DNA of 64,000 bases, taken from the NCBI RefSeq assembly GCF_015533855.1, contig NZ_AP024154.1:1367001-1431000 (forward strand), written 5' to 3'. Both the position numbers and the translations under genes were made by a program. The notes beneath the pieces were generated by a model. That model saw nothing but the letters and a program-made list of their open reading frames with translations, did not search any database and had not been told where the DNA came from. Of this stretch, positions 53,361 to 61,010 are shown one piece after another; position 1 is the first letter of the stretch, and each line of letters starts with the position of its first letter. The DNA is from Echinicola sp. 20G (GTDB taxonomy: Bacteria > Bacteroidota > Bacteroidia > Cytophagales > Cyclobacteriaceae).

Positions 53361-54185
53361 GTGGACGAACTTATTTCATTGGTATACTGCAAATCCTAAG
53401 GTTGATTTATTGGGCAGCTGCTTCGGGTATTTTTGATGTGGCTGAGTGGATAATCAATGCGTTGAAAACGCAAGGATTTAGGAGTCCTCGTTGCAACCTT
53501 AAATCTTTAGGTGGGCGAACAGAAAATACTTAATGCTAAAGACACATATCCATACAGGCTTCCTACGTATATCCTCCTGTCTTATTACCCCCAACTCCCT
53601 TTTAGTCCTTGCACTGGCTATACTTCCATTTGGGGTAAAACAGAATATTCTTCGGATCACCCTTGGATCTCCTTCGGATCACCTTCGGATCAAACTCGGA
53701 AATACCCGAGTGAAATCCGAAGATAATTTGGAATTGTTCCTTGATCAATCCCTAGGCAGGGTAAGGTTAATGCCTGACTGGTGTAAGGAAACGGCATAAC
53801 TTATTGAGGCTTATTGTTAGCTAGTTAGGACTTTATCCTACTTTAATGGAGGCAAAAGTAGATGGAGTATTCAGCCAGCTTAGGAGGGAGCTAGGGATGA
53901 AACTGTTTTAATGTTGTAGATAGGCAATATTGGAGATGACAAAGGTTTTTTTCTAATCCATCCTTGCTGATCCTTATTTGCAATACGTTTTTTGGATAAA
54001 CCGTATCGTTGTAAATGGAAGGATTTGGGAATTCTTGTTGATAACCAGAACTGGAGCCAGAGCGCAAAGGGCATGGCCCATAAAATTTTTGGAAGTCTTG
54101 GAAATTTTGTATTTTAAACGGTGACAGGTCATTAACATGCGCATATATCTCCCATTTTTAATTTATGCGCAATGATTTTTTTATT
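53361..54185. other. Gene-poor region upstream of the recombinase
   Basis: About 820 bp contain no gene I can support. A plus-strand frame of 88 codons (53533-53799) has no recognisable motif and includes a short repeat array. The region bears the 11-bp repeats and hairpin at 53650-53722 and, just before the recombinase, two copies of the core ATGCGCA (within ATGCGCATAT and TATGCGCAAT, near 54137-54171). Confidence 0.45.
53650..53722 (+). repeat. Imperfect 10-12-bp tandem repeats ending in a hairpin
   Basis: CTTCGGATCA-type units begin at 53650, 53662 (CTTGGATC variant), 53672 and 53683. The last unit pairs with ATCCGAAG at 53715-53722, with CTCGG/CCGAG inside, giving a two-part hairpin over 53683-53722. 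Its role is unknown. Confidence 0.6.
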
Positions 54186-55553
54186 ATGAAGACGAAAAAT
54201 AGAATTACACTTACAGTATTTAATCAAAAATTGGTTTTACGCATGCCTGAAAACCAAAAGGACATTCAATTTGTAAAGGGGCTGAAATTTAACAGATGGA
54301 ATACAAGAGAAAGGGTTTGGGAGATCACCCATTACTCGGACAATCTTGATAAGCTGAAGGCCTATTTTGGAGATCGGCTGGAGCTTATTGAAAATCCTAG
54401 CCATAAGATTTCAGATGTAACCTTAGTCCGACATAAAAAGATCATTCAGTTAGTCAAAGGGCCTTCGAACCGAATAAAAGTGATTTTTGCGTATAATCAA
54501 GAGCTGATTGAATTAATGAGGGCTATTCCTTATAGTAGGTGGGACGGAAGGAATAAATGGTGGACTGCACCCTATTCTGAGTCCATAATGTCCAAGATCA
54601 AGGAATCGGCTTTTTGTATGGGGGCAGAAGTGAAAGAAATTGAGGAAAGGGAGGATAAATCACACAAAAGAAAAAAAACAGCGCCAAAAGATGTGATTAA
54701 TTATAAAAGTGTCCCGGATGAGTACCGTAATAAACTAATTGAGCTTCGGTATAGCGAGAATACCCTAAAGGTTTATTGTTCCCTATTCGAGGAATTTATC
54801 AATTTTTATCCCCACAAAGAGTATAAGGATATTTCTGAGAAGGAAATAATCGTTTTTTTACGGTATTTGGTCACTGATCGGTTAGTATCAATATCCTATC
54901 AAAACCAGTCCATTAACGCCATCAAATTTTATTATGAAAAAGTCTTGGGAGGTCAACGGAAGTTTTACTTTATAGACCGGCCTATCAAAGAAAAGACGCT
55001 GCCGGTGGTTTGCAGTGAAGAAGAAATTGCGTCTATTATTAAATCAATAAACAATATAAAGCACAAAGCTATTGTCATGACGATCTATTCCGCAGGATTA
55101 CGGATCAGTGAATTGATTAATCTGAAGATTACAGATATTGATTCAAGCAGAATGCAGGTAAGGATAAGGCAAAGCAAAGGAAAGAAAGACCGATATACGC
55201 TTTTGTCGTCCAAAACATTGGAGGTTTTAAGGGAGTATTTCAAGAAGGAGAAGCCTTACCATTATCTTTTCGAGGGACAAAGAAGTACGGTAGATAAACC
55301 AAAGCCCTATTCTTCAAGGAGCATACAGAGCATTTTAAAGGCCGCAGTGAAAAGAGCAGGAATCAAAAAGCAGGTAACTGCACACACCCTAAGGCATTCC
55401 TTTGCTACCCATTTACTGGAAAACGGGACAGATATTAGGTATATCCAAAGTTTGCTAGGTCATGAAAGTCCGAAAACCACTCAAATTTATACACATGTGA
55501 CGACCAAGGGTTTTTCTTCTATTAAAAGCCCTTTAGAAGGGTTGGATATTTAA
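54186..55553 (+). CDS. Tyrosine recombinase with two HARP-like modules, candidate cassette integrase
   Basis: From the ATG at 54186 (MKTKNRITLTVFNQ) the protein is 455 aa; an ATG at 54165 adds 7 residues. Residues about 1-70 and 80-150 are two similar modules (KFNRWNTRERVWEITHYSD; AIPYSRWDGRNKWWTAPYSE) that resemble the HARP domain of SMARCAL1-type annealing helicases. A SAM-like core-binding domain follows (about 190-270). The catalytic domain has Arg in AGLRISELINL, Lys in QSKGKKDRY, HTLRHSFATH, LLGHESPKTT and Tyr in IYTHV. Between the second and third patches it lacks the roughly 20-residue helix that marks IntI. Cassette-like genes follow in the same direction. Confidence 0.85.
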   Translation: MKTKNRITLTVFNQKLVLRMPENQKDIQFVKGLKFNRWNTRERVWEITHYSDNLDKLKAYFGDRLELIENPSHKISDVTLVRHKKIIQLVKGPSNRIKVIFAYNQELIELMRAIPYSRWDGRNKWWTAPYSESIMSKIKESAFCMGAEVKEIEEREDKSHKRKKTAPKDVINYKSVPDEYRNKLIELRYSENTLKVYCSLFEEFINFYPHKEYKDISEKEIIVFLRYLVTDRLVSISYQNQSINAIKFYYEKVLGGQRKFYFIDRPIKEKTLPVVCSEEEIASIIKSINNIKHKAIVMTIYSAGLRISELINLKITDIDSSRMQVRIRQSKGKKDRYTLLSSKTLEVLREYFKKEKPYHYLFEGQRSTVDKPKPYSSRSIQSILKAAVKRAGIKKQVTAHTLRHSFATHLLENGTDIRYIQSLLGHESPKTTQIYTHVTTKGFSSIKSPLEGLDI

Positions 55554-55592
55554 ATTATTAGTTGTAGGTTTTCAGATCAAAATATAAGAGAT

Positions 55593-55627
55593 ATAAACGC
55601 AATGCGTTTATTCACTCGTTGGGCACA
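55593..55627 (+). other. Candidate attI-like primary site next to the recombinase
   Basis: A 19-bp palindrome TAAACGCAATGCGTTTA-type (55593-55611, one-base centre) lies 40 bp after the recombinase stop. After 6 more bases, GTTGGGCACA (55618-55627) begins the first cassette, matching GTTRRRY. The spacing from AATGCG to GTT is 11 bp here and 12 bp in the next site (56144-56162), so the same reader may recognise both. Confidence 0.55.
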
Positions 55628-55633
55628 ATTAAA

Positions 55634-56101
55634 ATGAAGACGATAGAGCTTGGACATATAAGACTTGAAATTGACGTTGAATCGACTAAAAAATTCTACG
55701 CCAGCCAAAACGGATTTGTTTGCGACTGTCCAGATTGTACAAATTATGTAAATAACATATCTCACGTAGAAAAATCATTAGAAGGCCTTGACAAAGAAAT
55801 AGGATTTGACCTAAACAAAGACGTTGGACAAGGAATGGATGAATTAATGCCTCACGACTATGACGACAGTCATTTAGACGTGGTACCTTATTACGTTATC
55901 GGAAAGTGCTACACAGATAATAAAGAATTGGACAGACAGCAATCGGGACCAATTTGGCCGAATACAAAACGAGCTGAAAAGAAATTGACTGATGAACTTT
56001 CTATGACGATAATAAATACTTCAGGTGAGGTTGAAATCGGTGACGCTGAAAACGTTTTGACTATTTGGCTCGAATACAGAATTAAAATGAAAAAGAAATA
56101 A
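55634..56101 (+). CDS. Cassette 1 protein, Cys-rich, unknown function
   Basis: The ATG at 55634 gives 155 aa; the in-frame TTG at 55619 lies inside the cassette core and is unlikely. FVCDCPDCTNYVNNISH has three cysteines in C-x-C-x-x-C, suggestive of metal binding. The rest is acidic and soluble. No known function. The gene is 7 bp after the cassette start and ends 5 bp before the cassette end repeat (56106), so the cassette is almost all gene. Confidence 0.75.
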   Translation: MKTIELGHIRLEIDVESTKKFYASQNGFVCDCPDCTNYVNNISHVEKSLEGLDKEIGFDLNKDVGQGMDELMPHDYDDSHLDVVPYYVIGKCYTDNKELDRQQSGPIWPNTKRAEKKLTDELSMTIINTSGEVEIGDAENVLTIWLEYRIKMKKK

Positions 56102-56105
56102 AAAC

Positions 56106-56171
56106 TGTGCCCAACAAAACCTATACGCAATGCCCTCCGGGACAATGCGCATAGCCAAAACGTTAGGCACA
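56106..56171 (+). other. attC-like site 1
   Basis: Outer arms TGTGCCCAAC (56106-56115, with GCCCAAC = RYYYAAC) and GTTAGGCACA (56162-56171, with GTTAGGC = GTTRRRY). Inside, CTAT/ATAG and GCAATGCCC/GG-GACAATGCGC-like strands fold into an imperfect hairpin around TCCG. From R'' to R' it is 60 bp, normal for attC. Confidence 0.75.
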
Positions 56172-56249
56172 ATCCCCCATATATTAAAAACATTTACTTT
56201 CAGGGCTAACGTTTTGAAGAAGAATCAACCACTTTTTGTTTAAATTGTG

Positions 56250-56411
56250 TAAGCTCTCTGCAAGGCCGGTTTTTAAACTGTTGCTTCCTCTTAGGGGAAA
56301 GCACGGGCGCAATCCTGGTTGGGATGCTTGCGATCACTTTAGTGGCGGCCCGTCGCGGCGGGACCCCGTTCAGAATATTTTCTTGCCAAAAGCACATCCC
56401 CTGAGAGCTTA
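56250..56411 (+). ncRNA. Candidate bridge RNA in the left end of IS110 copy 1
   Basis: TAAGCTCTC (56250-56258) can pair with GAGAGCTTA (56403-56411), closing about 160 nt upstream of the transposase. Inside are CGCAATCC/GGGATGCTTGCG (56308-56332) and CCCG/CGGG (56349-56362) hairpins. IS110 elements encode a bridge RNA in the longer non-coding end, so this is the right place and size. Loop-to-target matches were not demonstrated. Confidence 0.5.
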
Positions 56412-56424
56412 AATTATTCCGATC

Positions 56425-57789
56425 ATGGAACAGGAACCTATCATCATGGATGTCGTCAACCCGCAGGCAGCGGGCATTGACGTAGGCAGTCGTTCACATT
56501 GGGTGGCTGTGGGGCAGTCCGAAAAGGACGTGCGTGAATTTGGGGTATTCAACCAGGACCTGTTCGCCATGGCGGCTTGGTTGGAGGAGAAAAATATCAG
56601 GACAGTGGCCCTGGAGAGTACGGGCACCTACTGGCAGAACCTGTACGCTGTGCTTATGGCAAGGGGATTCCACCTGGTTCTCTGCAACGGCAAGTTTACC
56701 AAGAACATCAAGGGGAAAAAGACCGACATCAAGGACTGCCAATGGATCCAGAAACTGCATACCCTTGGGCTTTTGACCAGTAGTTTTCTTCCCGATGGCA
56801 AAACTGAAGAGCTGAGGACCTATTGCAGGCAAAGGGGCAACCTTCTCCGTTCGGTAGCATCCACCTCCAAGAAGATGCAGAAGAACCTGAGGCTGCTGAA
56901 CCTGAGGTTGGACGTGGTGGTCAAGGATATTTGCGGCCTGACAGGACTTTTGATCATCCGGTCTATCTGTTCGGGAGAAACCGATCCAAAGAAGCTGGCC
57001 TCGCTCAGGCATGGAAACTGCCGGAAAAGCAGCGAAGAAATCGCCAGGGCACTGGAGAGCAATGGAAGGAAGGACTACCTGTTCGCCCTGAAGCAGGAAC
57101 TTGATACCTATGACCACCTTCAGGGGAAAATAGCAGCATGTGACAGGGAAATAGAGAAGGTACTCGACGAGATCATCAATTCGGATGACAACAAGAGACA
57201 GCACCACATCGATGCCAAGCCCTACAAGAGGCTGAACAAAAACACCCCAAAGGACATTGACCTCAACCTGAAGGCTTACCAGATGTTCGAGGGGACCGAC
57301 CTGATGGCCATTGAAGGGATGAGCTATTCCACGGTTCTTGCCCTGATGAGCGAAGTGGGGATGGAAGGCATCAAGAAGTTCAGGACCGCCAAGCACTTTG
57401 CCTCATGGCTCAGGCTGGCCCCGAACAACAGGGTAAGCGGCGGCAAGGTGCTCTCAAGCAAAGTACCAAAAGGCAGCAACAGGCTGAAAATCGCATTGCG
57501 CAATGCGGCCAATGCCATTGGCAACCTTAAGGATTCCACACCCCTCAGGGATTTTTTCCACAGGATCAACTTCAGGAAGGGAAGGGTCTCGGCCGTAAGT
57601 GCCACGGCAAGAAAGCTTGCCGTCATCATCTGGAACATGGTAGTGAAGGGAGTCCCCTACACCAACCCGGAAGGATACCTCTTTCTGGACCAGAAAAGAA
57701 AGATGGGGCTTGTCAAGAGGATAAAGAAACAAATCGATAAATTCGGGCTTACAAATGAGGATTTGGGGCTGGAAACAGTCCCTATTTAA
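56425..57789 (+). CDS. IS110-family transposase, copy 1
   Basis: The 454-residue recombinase has the DEDD RuvC-like domain: Asp19 (GIDVGSRSHWVAV), Glu64 (ALESTGTYW), Asp101 and Asp104 (KTDIKDCQW). After a long helical linker comes the Transposase_20 domain with AIEGMSYSTVLALMSEVG and LAPNNRVSGGKV, which carries the catalytic serine region. It should be intact and active. The protein is identical to copy 2. IS110 enzymes insert at sites chosen by a guide RNA. Confidence 0.95.
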   Translation: MEQEPIIMDVVNPQAAGIDVGSRSHWVAVGQSEKDVREFGVFNQDLFAMAAWLEEKNIRTVALESTGTYWQNLYAVLMARGFHLVLCNGKFTKNIKGKKTDIKDCQWIQKLHTLGLLTSSFLPDGKTEELRTYCRQRGNLLRSVASTSKKMQKNLRLLNLRLDVVVKDICGLTGLLIIRSICSGETDPKKLASLRHGNCRKSSEEIARALESNGRKDYLFALKQELDTYDHLQGKIAACDREIEKVLDEIINSDDNKRQHHIDAKPYKRLNKNTPKDIDLNLKAYQMFEGTDLMAIEGMSYSTVLALMSEVGMEGIKKFRTAKHFASWLRLAPNNRVSGGKVLSSKVPKGSNRLKIALRNAANAIGNLKDSTPLRDFFHRINFRKGRVSAVSATARKLAVIIWNMVVKGVPYTNPEGYLFLDQKRKMGLVKRIKKQIDKFGLTNEDLGLETVPI

Positions 57790-57827
57790 CCTATTTTATT
57801 ACGTTAGTCAGAATTAAAAAAAAAAAA

Positions 57828-58601
57828 ATGAAATCAAAGAAAGGGGGAAATAAGAAAAAGCCTATTAAGAAAGTTAGACGAAATAAAGTTGATTCCTCTT
57901 TTGAAGGATTAGAAAATGGAACATATACAGTCGTTTTTAATCCAGACTCAGGGCTTGAATTGAGAGATAAAAATGGTAAATTAGTAAGCCCCAAAAAGTT
58001 AAATTCCAAGTTATTTTATGAAAGAGAGTCTAACCCGAAAGTATTATCTTATAGTGATGGGGCGATTAAACCATACGAGAATGCGAGTAATGTTTTGAAG
58101 AATTACGAATATTTATGTGCTATTGATACCAATACACGTAAAATAAATGGGAGGACAATATCTGTTTCAATAATTTGTATAGGTAGGTGGTATGACGAAG
58201 GAGAATACACAAAATTTAGCTTCGAACCGCATCTGTATATGGATATATTTGATGATAAACATAAACCTGAACTTTTTGCTTGGTGTGAGTTTATTAAATT
58301 AATTGTAAAAGGGAAAAACAACGACGGAGACGGTACTTTTGGTGTAATAGTAGATTCTGAATTAGGTGATATTCCGAATATGAATAATAGAAGTATTCCG
58401 ATATATGAAGAGTATTATTTACCAGAAAAATTCAGCTTGGTTTATGCAAGTGCTGATAAGTCAGATACAGTTCAAAATAAAATGATTAAAAAGTGTGACC
58501 AGTTAGCGACCGAAAGAATCAATTATCTTGAAAAACACTTGAAAGAAATTGATAAAATAGAAAGAAATTTTGTCAATATTGGTAGAATAGAATTAGGATA
58601 A
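57828..58601 (+). CDS. Cassette 2 protein, unknown function
   Basis: The 257-residue protein has a Lys-rich start (KSKKGGNKKKPIKKVRRNKV) and a soluble body with DLGDIPNMNN-like acidic loops; no signal peptide, membrane helix or known motif is visible. The ATG directly follows a run of 13 A that begins at the IS110 junction. The gene ends 10 bp before the cassette-end repeat at 58612. Base composition is AT-rich compared with the IS. Confidence 0.65.
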   Translation: MKSKKGGNKKKPIKKVRRNKVDSSFEGLENGTYTVVFNPDSGLELRDKNGKLVSPKKLNSKLFYERESNPKVLSYSDGAIKPYENASNVLKNYEYLCAIDTNTRKINGRTISVSIICIGRWYDEGEYTKFSFEPHLYMDIFDDKHKPELFAWCEFIKLIVKGKNNDGDGTFGVIVDSELGDIPNMNNRSIPIYEEYYLPEKFSLVYASADKSDTVQNKMIKKCDQLATERINYLEKHLKEIDKIERNFVNIGRIELG

Positions 58602-58611
58602 AAAAGAAAAC

Positions 58612-58748
58612 TGTGCCTAACAATGGCTATAAGTAATTGCTTGGTCTCGCCTACCTCTGAAAATCCTCGCGGATTTTCAGTTTGGTGTGTACTTGCAAAG
58701 TTACGTGCTAAACCACGCAACTACTAATAGCCGAGACCGTTGTAGCGC
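58612..58748 (+). other. attC-like site 2
   Basis: Left end TGTGCCTAAC (58612-58621) matches the start of its own cassette (GTTAGGCACA at 56162), while the right end GTTGTAGCGC (58739-58748) starts the next one. The left and right ends of the site do not match each other. Internal stems: GGCTAT (58625-58630) with ATAGCC (58727-58732), and CTGAAAATCC/GGATTTTCAG (58657-58680) over TCGC. Confidence 0.7.
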
Positions 58749-58826
58749 ATCCCCCATATATTAAAAACATTTACTTTCAGGGCTAACGTTTTGAAGAAGA
58801 ATCAACCACTTTTTGTTTAAATTGTG

Positions 58827-58988
58827 TAAGCTCTCTGCAAGGCCGGTTTTTAAACTGTTGCTTCCTCTTAGGGGAAAGCACGGGCGCAATCCTGGTTGGG
58901 ATGCTTGCGATCACTTTAGTGGCGGCCCGTCGCGGCGGGACCCCGTTCAGAATATTTTCTTGCCAAAAGCACATCCCCTGAGAGCTTA
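58827..58988 (+). ncRNA. Candidate bridge RNA in the left end of IS110 copy 2
   Basis: Identical in sequence to the copy-1 candidate: the closing pair lies at 58827-58835 and 58980-58988, with the same inner hairpins. The shared guide would explain the equivalent insertion positions. Confidence 0.5.
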
Positions 58989-59001
58989 AATTATTCCGAT
59001 C

Positions 59002-60366
59002 ATGGAACAGGAACCTATCATCATGGATGTCGTCAACCCGCAGGCAGCGGGCATTGACGTAGGCAGTCGTTCACATTGGGTGGCTGTGGGGCAGTCCGAA
59101 AAGGACGTGCGTGAATTTGGGGTATTCAACCAGGACCTGTTCGCCATGGCGGCTTGGTTGGAGGAGAAAAATATCAGGACAGTGGCCCTGGAGAGTACGG
59201 GCACCTACTGGCAGAACCTGTACGCTGTGCTTATGGCAAGGGGATTCCACCTGGTTCTCTGCAACGGCAAGTTTACCAAGAACATCAAGGGGAAAAAGAC
59301 CGACATCAAGGACTGCCAATGGATCCAGAAACTGCATACCCTTGGGCTTTTGACCAGTAGTTTTCTTCCCGATGGCAAAACTGAAGAGCTGAGGACCTAT
59401 TGCAGGCAAAGGGGCAACCTTCTCCGTTCGGTAGCATCCACCTCCAAGAAGATGCAGAAGAACCTGAGGCTGCTGAACCTGAGGTTGGACGTGGTGGTCA
59501 AGGATATTTGCGGCCTGACAGGACTTTTGATCATCCGGTCTATCTGTTCGGGAGAAACCGATCCAAAGAAGCTGGCCTCGCTCAGGCATGGAAACTGCCG
59601 GAAAAGCAGCGAAGAAATCGCCAGGGCACTGGAGAGCAATGGAAGGAAGGACTACCTGTTCGCCCTGAAGCAGGAACTTGATACCTATGACCACCTTCAG
59701 GGGAAAATAGCAGCATGTGACAGGGAAATAGAGAAGGTACTCGACGAGATCATCAATTCGGATGACAACAAGAGACAGCACCACATCGATGCCAAGCCCT
59801 ACAAGAGGCTGAACAAAAACACCCCAAAGGACATTGACCTCAACCTGAAGGCTTACCAGATGTTCGAGGGGACCGACCTGATGGCCATTGAAGGGATGAG
59901 CTATTCCACGGTTCTTGCCCTGATGAGCGAAGTGGGGATGGAAGGCATCAAGAAGTTCAGGACCGCCAAGCACTTTGCCTCATGGCTCAGGCTGGCCCCG
60001 AACAACAGGGTAAGCGGCGGCAAGGTGCTCTCAAGCAAAGTACCAAAAGGCAGCAACAGGCTGAAAATCGCATTGCGCAATGCGGCCAATGCCATTGGCA
60101 ACCTTAAGGATTCCACACCCCTCAGGGATTTTTTCCACAGGATCAACTTCAGGAAGGGAAGGGTCTCGGCCGTAAGTGCCACGGCAAGAAAGCTTGCCGT
60201 CATCATCTGGAACATGGTAGTGAAGGGAGTCCCCTACACCAACCCGGAAGGATACCTCTTTCTGGACCAGAAAAGAAAGATGGGGCTTGTCAAGAGGATA
60301 AAGAAACAAATCGATAAATTCGGGCTTACAAATGAGGATTTGGGGCTGGAAACAGTCCCTATTTAA
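59002..60366 (+). CDS. IS110-family transposase, copy 2
   Basis: This 454-residue protein is identical to the copy-1 transposase, including the DEDD residues Asp19, Glu64, Asp101 and Asp104. Both copies are intact. Confidence 0.95.
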   Translation: MEQEPIIMDVVNPQAAGIDVGSRSHWVAVGQSEKDVREFGVFNQDLFAMAAWLEEKNIRTVALESTGTYWQNLYAVLMARGFHLVLCNGKFTKNIKGKKTDIKDCQWIQKLHTLGLLTSSFLPDGKTEELRTYCRQRGNLLRSVASTSKKMQKNLRLLNLRLDVVVKDICGLTGLLIIRSICSGETDPKKLASLRHGNCRKSSEEIARALESNGRKDYLFALKQELDTYDHLQGKIAACDREIEKVLDEIINSDDNKRQHHIDAKPYKRLNKNTPKDIDLNLKAYQMFEGTDLMAIEGMSYSTVLALMSEVGMEGIKKFRTAKHFASWLRLAPNNRVSGGKVLSSKVPKGSNRLKIALRNAANAIGNLKDSTPLRDFFHRINFRKGRVSAVSATARKLAVIIWNMVVKGVPYTNPEGYLFLDQKRKMGLVKRIKKQIDKFGLTNEDLGLETVPI

Positions 60367-60423
60367 CCTATTTTATTACGTTAGTCAGAATTTAAAAAAG
60401 ACGACCAGGGAGAAAGAAATCAC

Positions 60424-60882
60424 ATGAACAGGTTGAAACGGACATTAAGAATAATCTCGACAAATTGGATTCATCTTGTCGGGTTTTACGTGACGACCTA
60501 TTTAAGCATGATTCTTTTCAATTCACTCGGACTTGAAACTTACACGACAGAAACATGGAGCCAGACATTGTTCCTAAACCTGATCATGATTCCGTTTCTT
60601 TTCTTCACCTACGGACTGATGTTTATTGGCGGATTTTTTGGAGCAATAATAATTATGGACTCAATTGGATTCAATCTGACCAAGACCAAAACTAACTTGA
60701 TTCTTTTCCTCGAATGGATAATAATTATTCCACCTTTCGTGACTTGGGCATTCGAGTATGACTATTGGCTTTGGTTGACACTGATAATATCATTTGCAGT
60801 TACCCAATGGATTAGAAAACGGAAGATTGAAAAAATAAATAAAAAACGCGCTACAACAACGCATATAGCTTATGGCGGGTGA
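60424..60882 (+). CDS. Cassette 3 membrane protein, unknown function
   Basis: The 152-residue protein has hydrophobic helices at about 15-38, 45-85 and 92-130 and a Lys/Arg-rich tail. GGGAG lies 14 bp before the ATG as a possible ribosome site. The last residues (after KKINKKRA) are coded inside the attC-like site, whose left arm begins at 60848, so the C-terminus is partly recombination-site sequence. The original cassette would begin with GTTGTAGCGC followed by this gene; IS110 copy 2 now separates the two. Confidence 0.65.
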   Translation: MNRLKRTLRIISTNWIHLVGFYVTTYLSMILFNSLGLETYTTETWSQTLFLNLIMIPFLFFTYGLMFIGGFFGAIIIMDSIGFNLTKTKTNLILFLEWIIIIPPFVTWAFEYDYWLWLTLIISFAVTQWIRKRKIEKINKKRATTTHIAYGG

Positions 60883-60983
60883 ACGGCTGACTGCAAGGCT
60901 TTCCCTCCGCAGCCAGCTTTAGTTTCGGTGGACAGGAAAGTGCTCCGAAACCACCAAAAGCCATATGCAAACCGTTGGCAAAC
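60848..60983 (+). other. attC-like site 3
   Basis: Left end GCGCTACAAC (60848-60857) is the exact reverse complement of its own cassette's start (58739-58748); right end GTTGGCAAAC (60974-60983) starts cassette 4. Stems: GCATAT (60861-60866) with ATATGC (60963-60968), and GTTTCGG (60922-60928) with CCGAAAC (60945-60951). Confidence 0.7.
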
Positions 60984-61010
60984 ATTTAGGAAAAACTGTA
61001 TCATAAGAAA

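Larger units (their letters stand above)
56174..57812 (+). mobile_element. IS110-family insertion sequence, copy 1
   Basis: Comparison with copy 2 shows exact identity from 56172 to 57815 (1,644 bp). With a core dinucleotide AT at both ends, the element is about 1,639 bp (56174-57812). It has one transposase gene, about 250 bp of non-coding left end and about 23 bp after the stop, and no terminal inverted repeats; this is the IS110 (not IS1111) layout. It sits 10-12 bp after the first base of cassette 2 and is visibly GC-richer than its surroundings. Confidence 0.88.
58751..60389 (+). mobile_element. IS110-family insertion sequence, copy 2
   Basis: This copy is base-for-base identical to copy 1 over the shared 1,644 bp (58749-60392, offset 2,577), so transposition or gene conversion was recent. 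It sits after GTTGTAGCGC, the same distance from the cassette start as copy 1. The right flank differs (TTAAAAAAGACG here). Confidence 0.88.

Noticed and set aside
53533..53799. 88-codon plus-strand frame in the gap before the recombinase
   Set aside because: It contains the CTTCGGATCA repeats in the middle of the frame, has no conserved motif and no promoter or start signal.
54186..55553. Canonical integron integrase IntI
   Set aside because: The catalytic region fits tyrosine recombinases in general, but the IntI-specific helix between the second and third motif patches is not there and the N-terminal modules are different.
56494..57396. 300-codon minus-strand frame opposite the IS110 transposase (also 59071-59973)
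   Set aside because: The plus-strand transposase has intact DEDD motifs; the antisense frame is a by-product of its GC-rich codons and has no recognisable domain.
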